From assembly GCF_963855985.1 (NCBI RefSeq), contig NC_087104.1, positions 11,842,001 through 11,906,000 of the forward strand: a DNA stretch of 64,000 nucleotides, written 5' to 3'. Shown piece after piece: positions 34,201-42,375 of the stretch. The notes under the pieces were generated by a model. That model saw only the letters and a program-made list of their open reading frames with translations, did not search any database and had not been told where the DNA came from. The position numbers were made by a program, and so were the translations under genes. The stretch's first letter is position 1; each line of letters opens with the position of its first letter. The DNA is from Ostrinia nubilalis. Its lineage: Eukaryota; Arthropoda; Insecta; Lepidoptera; Crambidae.

Positions 34201-36313
34201 TGCAAGAAATCTCAAATTTGCTCAGCAAGTGACTCTAAGCATTAGTATTATGGCACTGGCTATGACACTTTGGTCGGCGAGCGGGGCACGGCGCTAAGCG
34301 GCGGACAGAAGCAACGAGTGGCTATAGCAAGAGCTGTTCTTAAGAACCCGCCTATTATTATACTGGATGAGGCTACCAGGTCAGTCGACTTTGACTCTTA
34401 TTGGTATTATAAGAAAGCCCAGAGTCGAGTAGTTGGTTACTCTCTAGGATTGGTATAACGGCGCTGAGCGGCAGACAGAAGCAGAGAGTGGCCATAGCAC
34501 GAGCTATTACGAGACCTGGCTACCAGGTCAGTCGACTTTGAGTCTTATTGGCCTCAAAATAAGAGTCAAAGTTGCCCAGCTAGTGACTAATAAGTCGCTG
34601 AGCGGCGGACAGAAGCAACGAGTGGCCGTAGCAAGAGCTGTGCTGAAGAACCCGCCTATTATCATACTGGACGAAGCCACCAGGTCAGTCGATCTTCACT
34701 TTTATTAGCTTTGTAAGATGGTTCAAAGTCGCCCAGTCATATTTGCTAGTCAGGTCGGTCGAATTTGACTCTTATGAGCCTTGTAAGAAAGCTCAAAGCT
34801 GCTCAGCAAGTGACTCTAGCATTAGTAATAAGGCGCTGAGCGGTGACCAGAAGCAACGAGTGGCTATAGCAAGAGCTGTGCTGAAGAACCCGCCTATTAT
34901 TATACTGGATGAGGCTACTAGGTCAGTAGACCTTCACCTTTATTAGCTATGTAAGAAGGTTCAAAGTCGCCCAGCCAGATTCACTAGCGGTGACCAGAAT
35001 TAACGCGTGGCTATAGCACGAGCTATTCTTAAAAATCCGCTTATTATCATACTGGATGAAGCCACCAGGTCGGTAGACTTTCACTTTTATTCGGCTCAAA
35101 ATAAGGGTCAGATTCGCTAGGTTTAATATAGCGGTAGACAGAAGCAGAGGGTGGCCATAGCGAGGGCTGTGCTTAAGAACTCGCCTATCATCATAATGGA
35201 CGAGGCCACCAGGTCAGTCGATTTTGAGGTCTTTTGGCATTTTAAGTAAGCTCAAAATTACTCGACTGAGCTCTTTCTGCATTTTAAGGAAGCTCAAAAT
35301 TACTCAGCGAGTGACTTACTAGGATTAGCATAGAGGCGGCCAAAAACGGCGCGTGACCATAGCACGACATTTTTTGAAGAAGCTTCCTGCCATCATACTG
35401 GACCAAGGCTACCGGGTTAGTCGACTTTGGATCCTATTGGACTTGTAAGAAAGCTCAGAGTTGCAAAGTTAGTTACTCTTTAGGAATTAAATAATAAAGG
35501 AATTTTGACTTTGACTTGATTTTATAATGTTTTTTTTTTCACAGTGCCTTAGACTCTGCCAGCGAAAAGGTGGTACAGTCAGCATTAGAAACGGCCGCTA
35601 AAGGGCGCACAGTGTTGGTGATCGCTCATCGTCTCTCAACTGTCATGAATGCGGACCTCATTGTGGTCTTGAATAAGGGGAAAATTGTAGAGGTGAGGGA
35701 TTTCAATTTATACTTTAAGATAGTATAGATAGAACACTCTTTATGAACATGATAAGAAAGAAAGAAATAGACAAAATAACCTATAGATAATAAGATAATT
35801 GAGGTTTTTCGTTTGTGTGAAAGACCTTGTTTTAATTACTGATGTTATCCCTCCATATTATTTTTGACTGTCCACACAATATAAAATTATCTTTCTGGTG
35901 TAGTATGCCTTTCAAATCGTATAGGTTTTATTGAGTTTACTTAGCTGTTCCTTGGTTTACCTTATACATACATTAACTTACAATATTAGCATTTTTTATT
36001 TTGACGTTCCTAGGTGCTAATTTATTGGTCTAAAATGGATAAATATTTTTCATTTTCATTGCACTGGCACTGTAAAAAACTCAAAATTTTCTACATAGTA
36101 TTAACTTGAACACTGAGCCTTAGCTCATCTTATCGAAAAAGCTGCAGCTGCTGCATTTTAATGCTGAATACCGTGACAACTACTTACTAAAAACTCACTT
36201 TGCTTTTTACATTTCAGATGGGCACCCACGATCAGTTGAAGAAACAAAAAGGCTTCTACTGGAACCTCATCAAGCAACAGGATCAAGACTCGGACACTTC
36301 CAGAACGTTATGA
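19226..36313 (+). CDS. ABCB8: ABCB8-type mitochondrial half ABC transporter, 14 coding exons
   Basis: Exons joined by GT-AG sites and matching phases: 19226-19272, 19350-19692, 19979-20290 (with insertion), 20544-20689, 20929-21004, 21173-21313, 24076-24260, 25774-25951, 26481-26600, 29078-29181, 30823-30997, 32858-33036, 35545-35692, 36218-36313. Without the insertion they total 697 codons, near the 735 aa of human ABCB8. The N terminus ([10 protein letters not shown]...) is basic and non-acidic, fitting a mitochondrial presequence. A six-helix membrane domain follows (exons 3-8), with [14 protein letters not shown] and [11 protein letters not shown]. The ATPase domain has Walker A GTSGNGKS (exon 10), Q-loop SQEPVLF (11), signature LSGGQKQR and Walker B IIILDEAT (12), D-loop SALD and H-loop IAHRLST (13). 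In mammals ABCB8 acts in the mitochondrial inner membrane and is linked to ATP-sensitive K+ flux and iron export. Exon 3 is disrupted, so this allele may be null. Confidence 0.93.
19979..20290 (+). pseudogene. ABCB8: ABCB8 exon 3, interrupted by insertion
   Basis: The exon opens [20 protein letters not shown] and reads to KMPAL. After the 20109-20264 insertion it resumes [10 protein letters not shown], which joins in phase 0 to exon 4 ([18 protein letters not shown]). Donor AG|GTAAAT at 20290/20291. With the insertion retained, the frame hits TAA at 20168. The insertion plus one TTAA is 156 nt, so the frame downstream is unchanged. Confidence 0.8.
20105..20264. mobile_element. 152-bp TTAA-flanked insertion inside ABCB8 exon 3
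   Basis: TTAA stands at 20105-20108 and again at 20261-20264, and the coding sequence reads through perfectly if one TTAA plus the 152 bp is removed. Exact TTAA duplication is the mark of piggyBac-type insertion. The termini are only weakly inverted (CCT...AGG), so this would be a very short, terminally eroded non-autonomous element. It contains two near-repeats of ATGYYTCTCAGATCT-type sequence. It cannot be a GT-AG or AT-AC intron at any of the five possible boundary offsets. Confidence 0.7.
21355..21545. mobile_element. LINE 3'-end fragment in ABCB8 intron 6
   Basis: Contains AACTCAAGAACGGCTGAACC and TTTAGCTGAAAATTG, then ATAGGATACTTTTTATCCCG and CGCCGGGTCAGCTAGT. This is a widespread lepidopteran repeat 3' end, related in layout to the RTE ends but a different family. 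Non-coding. Confidence 0.55.
21609..23334. mobile_element. Foldback element with about 0.7-kb terminal inverted repeats
   Basis: Left terminus TACAGGGTGGCCAAAACAGT; right terminus ACTGTTTTGGCCACCCTGTA. The arms (about 21609-22323 and 22608-23334) stay complementary with few mismatches to an inner boundary at CCTACCTCCAAAT. The 285-bp loop contains a tRNA-like B-box (TTTGATTCCC, about 22475). There is no transposase. It sits entirely in ABCB8 intron 6 and would give a very stable hairpin in the pre-mRNA. The TA at both edges suggests TA-targeted insertion. Confidence 0.85.
23335..24075. other. Remainder of ABCB8 intron 6 with repeat fragment
   Basis: AT-rich. 23570-23735 is a fragment of the dispersed family carrying TTACCATCAGGTGAGATACA and AGATTCCTCGTTGTGGAT. 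No exon here; the next ABCB8 acceptor is TTTTACAG at 24075. Confidence 0.5.
24515..24656. mobile_element. Diverged copy of the AGGCTG MITE family
   Basis: GCTGAGTGGCATCATCGTAA at the left, TTTGTATGGAGTTTAGATG in the core and AATAGTGCAACCCAGGGT at the right match the family layout, with a small internal duplication (TTTAGATGTTTAGATG). In ABCB8 intron 7. Confidence 0.45.
24711..24929. mobile_element. Palindromic MITE, GGTCC..GAGCACGTAG family (copy 1)
   Basis: The arms AAAGCCTGGTCCATGAGCAC and, inverted, CCTGGTCCGTGAGCACGTAG continue through ATTTTGTCCAATGACCCCAA and AGCTACCCAT, meeting at a GC-rich core with GACAGCAATA. Other copies: 30521-30674 and a half copy at 31012-31170, all inside ABCB8 introns. 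Confidence 0.8.
24948..25951 (+). repeat. Tandem 345/348-bp units carrying ABCB8 exon 8 and two truncated copies
   Basis: Exon 8 starts occur at 25081, 25429 and 25774, each after ATGAACTTTATCAG. Only the third is complete, ending at GAG|GTGAGA (25951). The first two match it through the codons of ...LLFG, then switch to TTTATCAAAAAAACCGCGC and lack a donor. If spliced in, they would end in a short tail and TAG. Between units are shorter decayed starts (GATGGAGCAAGGCACAATG at about 25315 and 25660). Against exon 8, copy 1 differs in five codons and copy 2 in nine, all synonymous by hand count; copy 2 also lacks one Ala codon. Confidence 0.85.
26720..26954. mobile_element. hAT-type MITE in ABCB8 intron 9
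   Basis: The termini CAGTCTTTCCCAAAGTGGG and, inverted, CAGTGGTTGCCAAACTTAT fit the hAT consensus. The flanks CTCTATAC (26712-26719) and CTATATAC (26955-26962) form an 8-bp target duplication with one mismatch. Non-coding. Confidence 0.8.
27000..29024 (+). mobile_element. 5'-truncated CR1/Jockey-type LINE in ABCB8 intron 9
   Basis: Coding similarity starts just before the first Met (FEKIIQDQL at about 27030), so only the C-terminal part of ORF2 remains. A 3' UTR of about 0.7 kb ends in AATAAAG and a (TTTGAC)n tail at about 29001-29020, typical of target-primed 3' ends. The same 3' UTR recurs at 50682-50822, and a more diverged one at 47775-47905. It lies in the same orientation as the host gene. 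Confidence 0.85.
27063..28307 (+). CDS. Partial LINE reverse transcriptase (414 aa, open)
   Basis: Encodes RT blocks in order: [46 protein letters not shown], the catalytic FADDTS (about residue 138-143), then FLGITLD and the thumb/C-terminal part ending ..NDKSSWE. The frame is undisturbed, implying a young copy, but the endonuclease and RT N terminus are absent, so it cannot be autonomous. Not a host gene. The clade (CR1/Daphne/Jockey-like) is inferred from the RT motifs alone. Confidence 0.85.
   Translation: MVHFGSNKLFHSEQYGFTKGRSTTDAGVALLKHIFEAWESSQNALGVFCDLSKAFDCVEHQTLIRKLHYYGVKDSALNLMQSYLNFRVQKVDINGVLSSGSPVKMGVPQGSILGPFLFLIYINDLPYFVRNSCEIVLFADDTSLIFNIDRSKNNFDDVNNALTRVLSWFTTNNLQLNAKKTKCIKFSLPNVKTVSTQIELNNNAIDMVDSTVFLGITLDSKLQWGPHIETLAGRLSSAAFAIKRIRSLTDVSTARLVYFSYFHSLMSYGIMLWGKAADFETIFILQKRAIRYLYKMKARASLRELFKEIGILTAASQYILNCILFIHQNINDFKKKSDIHQINTRNKNKLAIPSFRLNKVFATFMGQGIHFYNKVPDKYKELPYNKFKGIVKDHMLKKAYYTTRDFLNDKSSWE
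29446..30437. mobile_element. About 1-kb TIR element with perfect 8-bp target duplication (ABCB8 intron 10)
   Basis: Left end CATGGACCTATAAAAAAAG, with the inverted partner at the right end (..ATAGGTCCATG). CCCACAAC flanks both sides (29438-29445, 30438-30445). An 8-bp duplication fits hAT or P-type elements. Inside, 29970-30210 is a second palindrome around TTGCAAGTCAGTGTCAGG. No transposase frame. Confidence 0.75.
30521..30674. mobile_element. Palindromic MITE, GAGCACGTAG family (copy 2)
   Basis: Arms TGGTCTGTGAGCACGTAGAA and TTCTTCGTGCTCACAGACCG flank an internally deleted core that keeps TCGCACAGTCGCGACAGC. Same family as 24711-24929. Confidence 0.75.
31012..31170. mobile_element. Half copy of the GAGCACGTAG MITE, next to an exon 11 duplicate
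   Basis: Starts TCCTGGTCCGTGAGCACGTA 14 nt after the exon 11 donor and keeps one arm plus the GC-rich core. The second arm is missing and replaced by the partial exon 11 copy. Confidence 0.7.
31173..31258 (+). pseudogene. Partial duplicate of ABCB8 exon 11 with donor site
   Basis: Repeats the last 86 nt of exon 11 ([20 protein letters not shown]...) and about 9 nt of the following intron (GTAAGAGAC). There are two codon differences: one silent (GTC to GTT), one replacement (Ala to Thr). No acceptor precedes it, so it is probably not spliced. Confidence 0.8.
31282..31500. mobile_element. TIR element with AATGAGGGCTATCG ends
   Basis: AATGAGGGCTATCGTTTT at the left and, inverted, ATGATAGCCCTCATT at the right. 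Two internal direct copies of GCGCCACTGTAGAGTAAGGT. A related half element lies at about 41070-41165. Confidence 0.6.
31702..32716. mobile_element. About 1-kb nested-palindrome element in ABCB8 intron 11
   Basis: Outer arms TAACCTGGCC...CATCGAAAACAAAACGCG and inverted GTGTTTTGTTTTCGATG...GGCCTGGTT. An inner perfect-looking pair around AATTACACCATATTGTT (31922 and 32275) and AAATACCTTCGCGAG (31966 and 32240) folds the centre again. A TAGC microsatellite sits at the left edge (31680-31697). No coding capacity. Confidence 0.65.
33100..35480 (+). repeat. Array of about 12 partial copies of ABCB8 exon 12
   Basis: After real exon 12 (32858-33036), the 3' half of the exon plus about 75 nt of intron start recurs at about 33185-33273, 33469-33623, 33702-33772, 33848-33936, 34016-34108, 34258-34379, 34458-34527, 34595-34683, 34833-34921, 34985-35070, 35130-35211 and 35335-35412. 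Most end at ACCAG|GTCAGT, keeping the 5' splice site. Four are exactly 89 nt, starting GCG/TCG-CTG-AGC after AG. Six are fully open and encode SGGQ or SGDQ through LDEAT. In those six I count about 39 synonymous and 4 replacement codon differences from exon 12. Others are broken by deletions or stops. Confidence 0.9.
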
Positions 36314-36332
36314 GAGTGAGGTAGCTTGATAA

Positions 36333-36338
36333 AATAAA
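36333..36338 (+). terminator. Candidate ABCB8 polyadenylation signal
   Basis: AATAAA 20 nt after the stop codon TGA at 36311-36313. This is early for a 3' UTR; later AATAAA-like motifs also exist downstream, so the site in use is not decided. Confidence 0.45.
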
Positions 36339-37202
36339 TTGTTGACAATAACTAATTTGACAAAGTTAGAAATAGTAAATTAAAGCCATCCGCTTACGAT
36401 ATAGAGTCGCAGAGTGAAACGTATTGATTTATAACAAAAAAAAAACACTTTTTTGTTGGTATCATATCGCTGAAAACTTTATGGAATTTTTTAACCGATG
36501 ATGACGTCATATACACGTCATGATGACATGACGTCTACGTGTATGTTAAATTGCATTTTTGCAGAAATGTAGATAAAAGATTAAACCGTCGATAAATTAA
36601 TAATCTAATAATTATAGAGTCTAAGATTTTTATAGCCTGGGAAAGTAGTTAATAGTTAATAGAGCCATTAAACTAGTAAAAGAACAAAAAAAAAATGCAG
36701 AAATTCACTAAATTGACTTCAGTATAGAATGAGATAGGTACTTGCATGAAATAGGTTTTAATATCACAGAGAAATAGTTAAAAAAAATCTTACTCCATTT
36801 TTTCATAACATTGTCACTGCCGTTATGCGTTTTTAAGAATAATAAAGTAGAATAAACAAGCAAATGATAGTGAGATATATGCTTAAGTAACAAGAAATAT
36901 AATGTAACTAATATAATATATTTTTACCAGTAAGCGTAAATGAGAAATTGAGAAGAAAGAAGAAGGTAAATAGAAGAGGTATTTATCGTATTTTTTTGTC
37001 GTAGATATCTTTAAATTGGTGACAGATGGGATTCTGGTTGGTTTTGGTGTTGCAAGCGATATTTTATTAATATCGTAATCTCGTTTGATATTATTGATTT
37101 GCGATTATTTTAGACTTCTGGTCTGTGTACCACTGCCACAATACTAGTAAAGGTGGATCAACTAGAGTTGAGGCAATAAACTCAAGCAAAGATTTGGATC
37201 TA
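36339..37202. other. ABCB8 3' flank, no gene recognised
   Basis: AT-rich. The only structure is a short imperfect palindrome at 36508-36545 (ATACACGTCATGATGACATG...), possibly a small hairpin in the ABCB8 3' UTR. Confidence 0.4.
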
Positions 37203-37472
37203 TACAGGGTGTTAGGTAAATGGGTATATGAGCCGACACTAGCCCATGTTAACATATGCATATAAATAGTATGTTGAAGTCAGAAAATTGATATCATCAT
37301 TTTAATTATTTAAATTTTCATACAAATCTGATTTTATAAATTTTATTTTGTATGAACATTTAAAAAATTAAAATGATGATATCAAATTTCTGACTTCACC
37401 ATACCATTTTTATGCATATGTTGACATGGGCTAGTGTCGGCTCATATACCCATTTACCTAACTCCCTGTATA
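37203..37472. mobile_element. Palindromic MITE with TACAGGG ends
   Basis: TACAGGGTGTTAGGTAAATG at the left pairs with CATTTACCTAACTCCCTGTA at the right, and the arms continue about 110 bp (GAGCCGACACTAGCCCATGT...). Related termini occur at 21609, 37944, 38259 and 50215. Confidence 0.8.
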
Positions 37473-37952
37473 CAATATCTGCGCTAACGCCTCAATTTTC
37501 ATTGAGCGACCTATAACATGTTACTGTAGAGTCCAATTAGTTAAATGATAAATCCGTAGAAATAAACAACAAATAACTTTAAATCTGCTAGAAGTCCTGC
37601 CAGAGTAGGTGTTTTTATATTTATTTAGTATCTTTGCCGAGTTTAGCACAAGATAGACCCTAAAATGACAAAATAAAATATAAGTTTATGTGAAAATTTC
37701 AGCGAATTTTAGTTACCAAAAATCCTGTCTATTTTTTTACCTTCATAGATATGTACCTATGTTTTGTGATTGTCTTTATTCTGTGGCATTTTGTGCACTC
37801 AAGTACATTTTGTATGTAAATAATCGATTTATACGATTTTCTTTACTTATATTTATTTATTTATTGCGATTGTATGGTCGTGTGTTGAGAATAAAATTGT
37901 TATTATTATATTCGTTGTTTTCTTATTAGACACTGTGGATCATTATACAGGG

Positions 37953-38213
37953 TGTGAAAATTATAAATAACTTGAAAAAATCGAACTGCCTAAGGCGGGA
38001 ATTGAACCCACGACCTTCCGCTTGCCGGGCGACTGCTCTTCCAACTGAGCTACTTAGACACTGGATGAACCCGTCAAAATTTTCAAGTGTAATACGCCGT
38101 TACGGTCAGCGTTTGTTTCATCAATGTTGGGTATGCCTACCCTTAAACATTCGTGGGTTCAATTCCCGCCTTAGGCAGTTCGATTTTTTCAAGTTATTTA
38201 TAATTTTCAAATT
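37953..38213. mobile_element. Inverted-repeat element whose arms include half a tRNA-like sequence
   Basis: Arms of 58 bp or more are exact inverted copies: GAAAATTATAAATAACTTGA... through ...GGGAATTGAACCCACGA at the left (from about 37957), and the reverse at 38152-38210. The arm includes the acceptor 3' strand and T-arm of a tRNA. The left arm plus loop completes a cloverleaf (separate entry). TACAGGGTG at 37945 may be the outer end. Confidence 0.75.
37986..38060 (-). tRNA. tRNA-like cloverleaf (pseudo-tRNA, GGC-type loop)
   Basis: Minus strand: the acceptor TGTCTAA pairs with TTAGGCA over 7 bp (one G-U). Box A is TAGCTCAGTTGG, the D-stem GCTC/GAGC. The anticodon stem is imperfect, with loop CCGGCAA. 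The T-arm GTGGGTTCAATTCCCGC holds box B. The loop would give anticodon GGC but has C instead of U before it, and tRNA-Ala-GGC is not normal in eukaryotes. It is therefore more likely a tRNA-derived pseudogene or SINE head than a working tRNA. Confidence 0.45.
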
Positions 38214-40852
38214 AGTTTGAGATGCGACTCTTAACGCTAAAAATTAAATAACTATATTATACAGGGTGTTAAGGTAAGCAGTATTATCCTATAAACTGCG
38301 AATAAGTAATATGAATTTAGAAGTTATATAAAATAAAATAAAAGTGTTTTAGTATGTTTTAAAAAATATATTTTTATCCCGCGCTAAAACCCAGCTTAAT
38401 GACACTCGTGCGCTATGTATAGTCGACAGCACATCGAACCATACATCATTTTTTGTGCCAAAATCGTCCCTATTACAAGTAAATAATAATAACCGATCAT
38501 AGTACAAAGTACTTACCTTACCACGTCACGTCAGCTGTTTGGAGCGAACTTGCTCGGCACTCAACTCGGCAATACTGCAGCAGCAATACTTCATATCGAA
38601 CACAAACGTAATGTTATCTAACATAAACAATTTTTTTTGTGAGTACACCATACCCGCGGTCAAATATTCATAAATAATGTCCATGGATCACGTGAAGGCA
38701 CAATTAAAACATACACGGCGGTCGCGTAAGTGTGACACGCTCGAGTAGCGACATAATAATATCGACGTGCGTTCGCTTCGGCGTCTCGGCGATTACTGAT
38801 TGATTGAAGGCGAGAGCGAGGAGTGGGGAGCGGGGAGAGGAGTGACTCTAGCGCCGCGCGCGGCGTGGGTGTCAGTTCAATCGCTACATTATTTTGAATC
38901 GTACTACCCTCTCTTTTTTGGTAAAAAATATGATATTTTTATAGATGGATATTTTGTAATTGGGAAGTTAAAAGCTTGACACCACAGTCAACTGACATAC
39001 TTTTTAAATAAATATAAAGTTGTACCTAACTGGTTAATGATGTCAACTACTCAATTTCTTATCTTCTCTCTGACGGTCACAATGACATGCTGGTGTTCTT
39101 TTGGTTAGTACAACGGCAACTGTGGTCCAGCGTTCGAATCCCGTAGGGGTAGTTCTTATAAAATATTAAAACGCAAATATCATAATTTAATCCACTAGCA
39201 TTAAAAAACAATATGATCCGAAGAAATTTAATGTTTATTGCATACTGGATCACCAAAATTGTTTGTACAATAAATTCAATAACACTGACGAATTATTTAC
39301 ATTTAACTCAATTACTACGCATAATTACATCGTTCATATTTACACAAGTTAACAAATTTAGAATTAGACAATATAAATATTTTATCTCAATTTCAAGTAT
39401 ACTGATGGTAACTCCGATCTCCCTATAGATTTTAACACTATGCTTTTTAATGTAACCATAGACTCTTAGAGAACTATTTATGGTAACACAATGTGTTTTT
39501 CAGTGGCAACACTGGGTATTTCCATATTTTTATGCAATATGCTGTAATGCCCGCAACGGTCATAATATTTTAGCTAGGTCGCTGATATAGCAAAACCGCG
39601 ACTAAGAAAATAACGTTCAAAGTGGCAGTCAGCTTATTTAAGAATCTTCTTCTTTTTTGTTGTTGGCAATACTCTTCTTATAAGAATCATGCGGTATTGC
39701 TATATCAGTTAAAATTTAGAATGTTATGTTGCCAGTTGTAAATATATATGTTTACATTGATCTCAACGATAGTGTTTTTTGAGTTAAATTCATCAGTTTT
39801 GTACAAATGAATTATTTTTCTACCTATTCAATGGTATCCTAAATTTTAATTCCGTAGAATTTATTATTATTGTTAGAATTTTATAGCTTAATCGCTAACA
39901 TTATTTTTTTGATGTTGGTAATACAAATAATTTTATTATATCTTCATTACTCTTTGATTTTTATATTGACGTATATTTAGAAGTCAAGCGCAGTGAGTTT
40001 TAAACCATTATTACTTTTTATTTTATTTTATTTTTTAGTAAAGTCTCGAACATAATTATATGAAGACGCTAATGGAAATCGAACCCTGAATCTTACGCTA
40101 TAGAATGACATTAACATAAAGGTAAAATACTGTTCATTTACAAAAACAATGGTTTAGTTATAATTGTAACTTAAAAAGGATATTTTATTACATAATGTAT
40201 ATTATATTTAATTGACTTAATTTGAAATTATCAGCTATTATTCTGATTTGGCTAATAAATACAAATACTAGACCCAATGTGACATACATTAGCAACCCTA
40301 ATAAAAAACAAAACCCGAGTAAAGGCAACACTCGTATGAGTTGCCATATTACAAAAAGCAAACAACTGAAGTAAAAAAAATCTATCATGCAGTACATAAA
40401 ATCGCCGCCAGGGGCGCTTTGATAAATGACTGAATTTTAACGTAATTAAATAATAATTAATTAACTATGAAAAGGACTAATGAATGACCTTGGTTTAATG
40501 ATTTAATTTTATCTCAACATTTTACGTATAATTCCAATACCTATTGAAGGTTCATATTTACAGGTAAATAATTTTATATTATGTACAGATCATTGTCAAT
40601 TTTGTTACTAAATCTACGTTGAAATTGTGTGACTATTTGTGTTAATTTATCTTACTTATTAATTACTTTATGGTTTCTTGGCGTTCATTTTTGGTATAAA
40701 AGTTTTATTTTATCTGGTATTTTTGACAATAATTTAATTTTTATGAGAGTTCAGTAGCTTTTGATACTTTGTGACTAAAAAAAAACCTATACAGTCGCGA
40801 ACAACAAATTGATTTTAAACTTCATTTTTTATATAATTTATGGTTTTAAATC
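38214..40852. other. No gene recognised; CpG-rich patch
   Basis: Mostly AT-rich. 38500-38880 is richer in CG (GAGCGAGGAGTGGGGAGCGG, TAGCGCCGCGCGCGGCG) and could be a promoter or part of a repeat; I see no exon next to it. A B-box-like GTTCGAATCCCG stands at about 39133 without a matching A box. Confidence 0.4.
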
Positions 40853-41041
40853 AATGAGGGTTTTCGCGAATGAAAGATCCGCTAGATGGCGGGACGTGGA
40901 TGTGGGGTCTGACTGCTGCGTGATTGGTGGATTTTGACATATCTGTCAATGTCATGTCAAAAATAACCAATCACGCAGCATTTGGACCTCGCGTCTACGT
41001 ATTGCCATCTGGCGGATTTTTCATTCGCGAAAACCCTCATT
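40853..41041. mobile_element. Palindromic MITE, AATGAGGGTTTTCGCG family (copy 1)
   Basis: AATGAGGGTTTTCGCGAATG pairs with CATTCGCGAAAACCCTCATT. The interior TCCGCTAGATGGC.../GCCATCTGGCGGA also pairs, and the centre is ATATCTGTCAATGTCATGTC. Confidence 0.8.
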
Positions 41042-41573
41042 GGGATGTACCGGCGCCGTTCTTTTACTGAATGAAGGCTATCGTTTTTATACTTAACAGT
41101 TGGCAGCACTGGTGGATGACAGAACTCTACAGTGGCGCCATCTTGGTGAGTGTAAGTTGCATACTTGATGTGTCTTGGCTTGTACTAGCCTTTCTTTTTC
41201 AGTAAACTGTTACAAATAAACAATTATGTTATTTTAAGTAGGTATATCAAATTCCTTGGTATTTTAACATTTTCCATAAATACCTATTAAATTACCTACT
41301 TCAATAGTATAGATAGACTATGTTATTACAAATTTCTTTTACCTAATTGAATCAACTTATTTTTACAGTATAATTATGTTTCTTAAACGACTGAGGGGAT
41401 AACTGAAGGTATCTTATACCAAATGCAACGAGTATTAAAATGTACAGAAGAATAGCTCTATTTCTTTCTTTCTTTCTATTCGTAAAATCGAATTCGCTAA
41501 GAAAATAATGGAGATGTTTTTTCGAGTTCTTTGACAGAACTACACTCTCGAATTTACACACTCAATGAGGGTT

Positions 41574-41757
41574 TTCGCGATTGAAAAATCCGCCAGATGG
41601 CAATACGTAGACGGGAGGTCCAAATGCTGCATGATTGGTGGATTTTGACATATTTTATCTGTCAATGTCATGTCAAAAATAACCAATCATGCAGCATTTG
41701 AACCTCGCGTCTACGTATTGCCATCTGGCAGATTTTTCAATCATGAAAACCCTCATT
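41574..41757. mobile_element. Palindromic MITE, AATGAGGGTTTTCGCG family (copy 2)
   Basis: Nearly the same sequence as 40853-41041, only 530 bp away and in the same orientation. The centre is ATATTTTATCTGTCAATGTC. Confidence 0.8.
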
Positions 41758-42375
41758 CCCAAGCAAAATTGTTCCCTATTATGATCGTTTGAAGGAACGA
41801 ATTAGCTTGGATCTTTGAATCACTCCTGAATGCTATTCCTCTGTACATTATCTGCTTCGTGCAACAATTTGCTATGAACGGCGAAAGTCGATAATTTAGA
41901 TGATCTTGTTCTTCTAATAGCTGAAAAACGAACGAATTTTCCATACTTTTACTCAGTGACATCTATCTTAGGCTTTGTAGCATCTGAGGTCATAATTCTG
42001 GAGTTAGAACTTATGACCTGAAACAGGTTCAAAACTCCTGCCTATTAATTCGACCGATAGCTTTATGTGCCATCCGAAGCACTAATACCTAATTAGGATT
42101 CTTGATTATAATCATTAGGATAATATTTTTAACACTGTGTCCCTCATACGAATCAGACCTAGAATGTTCTGGTAGAAATAATCAACTCTAACCATAATAA
42201 CATTATTATGTGATAGAGTCCATCCTTCAAATTCATGCCATCCTAACCCTTCAATAAACCAACTTCGACTTCCGAATAAAAATTACAAAAAAAAAAGTTT
42301 CAACTTTTCACCGACAAGATACACCGTCAACACCGACTTTCGCCGTCACCTACGGCCGCTCTAGCCACTCCACCG

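Noticed and set aside
36508..36545. Palindrome after ABCB8 as a structured regulatory element
   Set aside because: Short and imperfect; not distinguishable from chance.
38500..38880. CpG-rich patch as a promoter or first exon
   Set aside because: No exon with a convincing donor adjoins it and no downstream gene on either strand can be linked to it from sequence alone.
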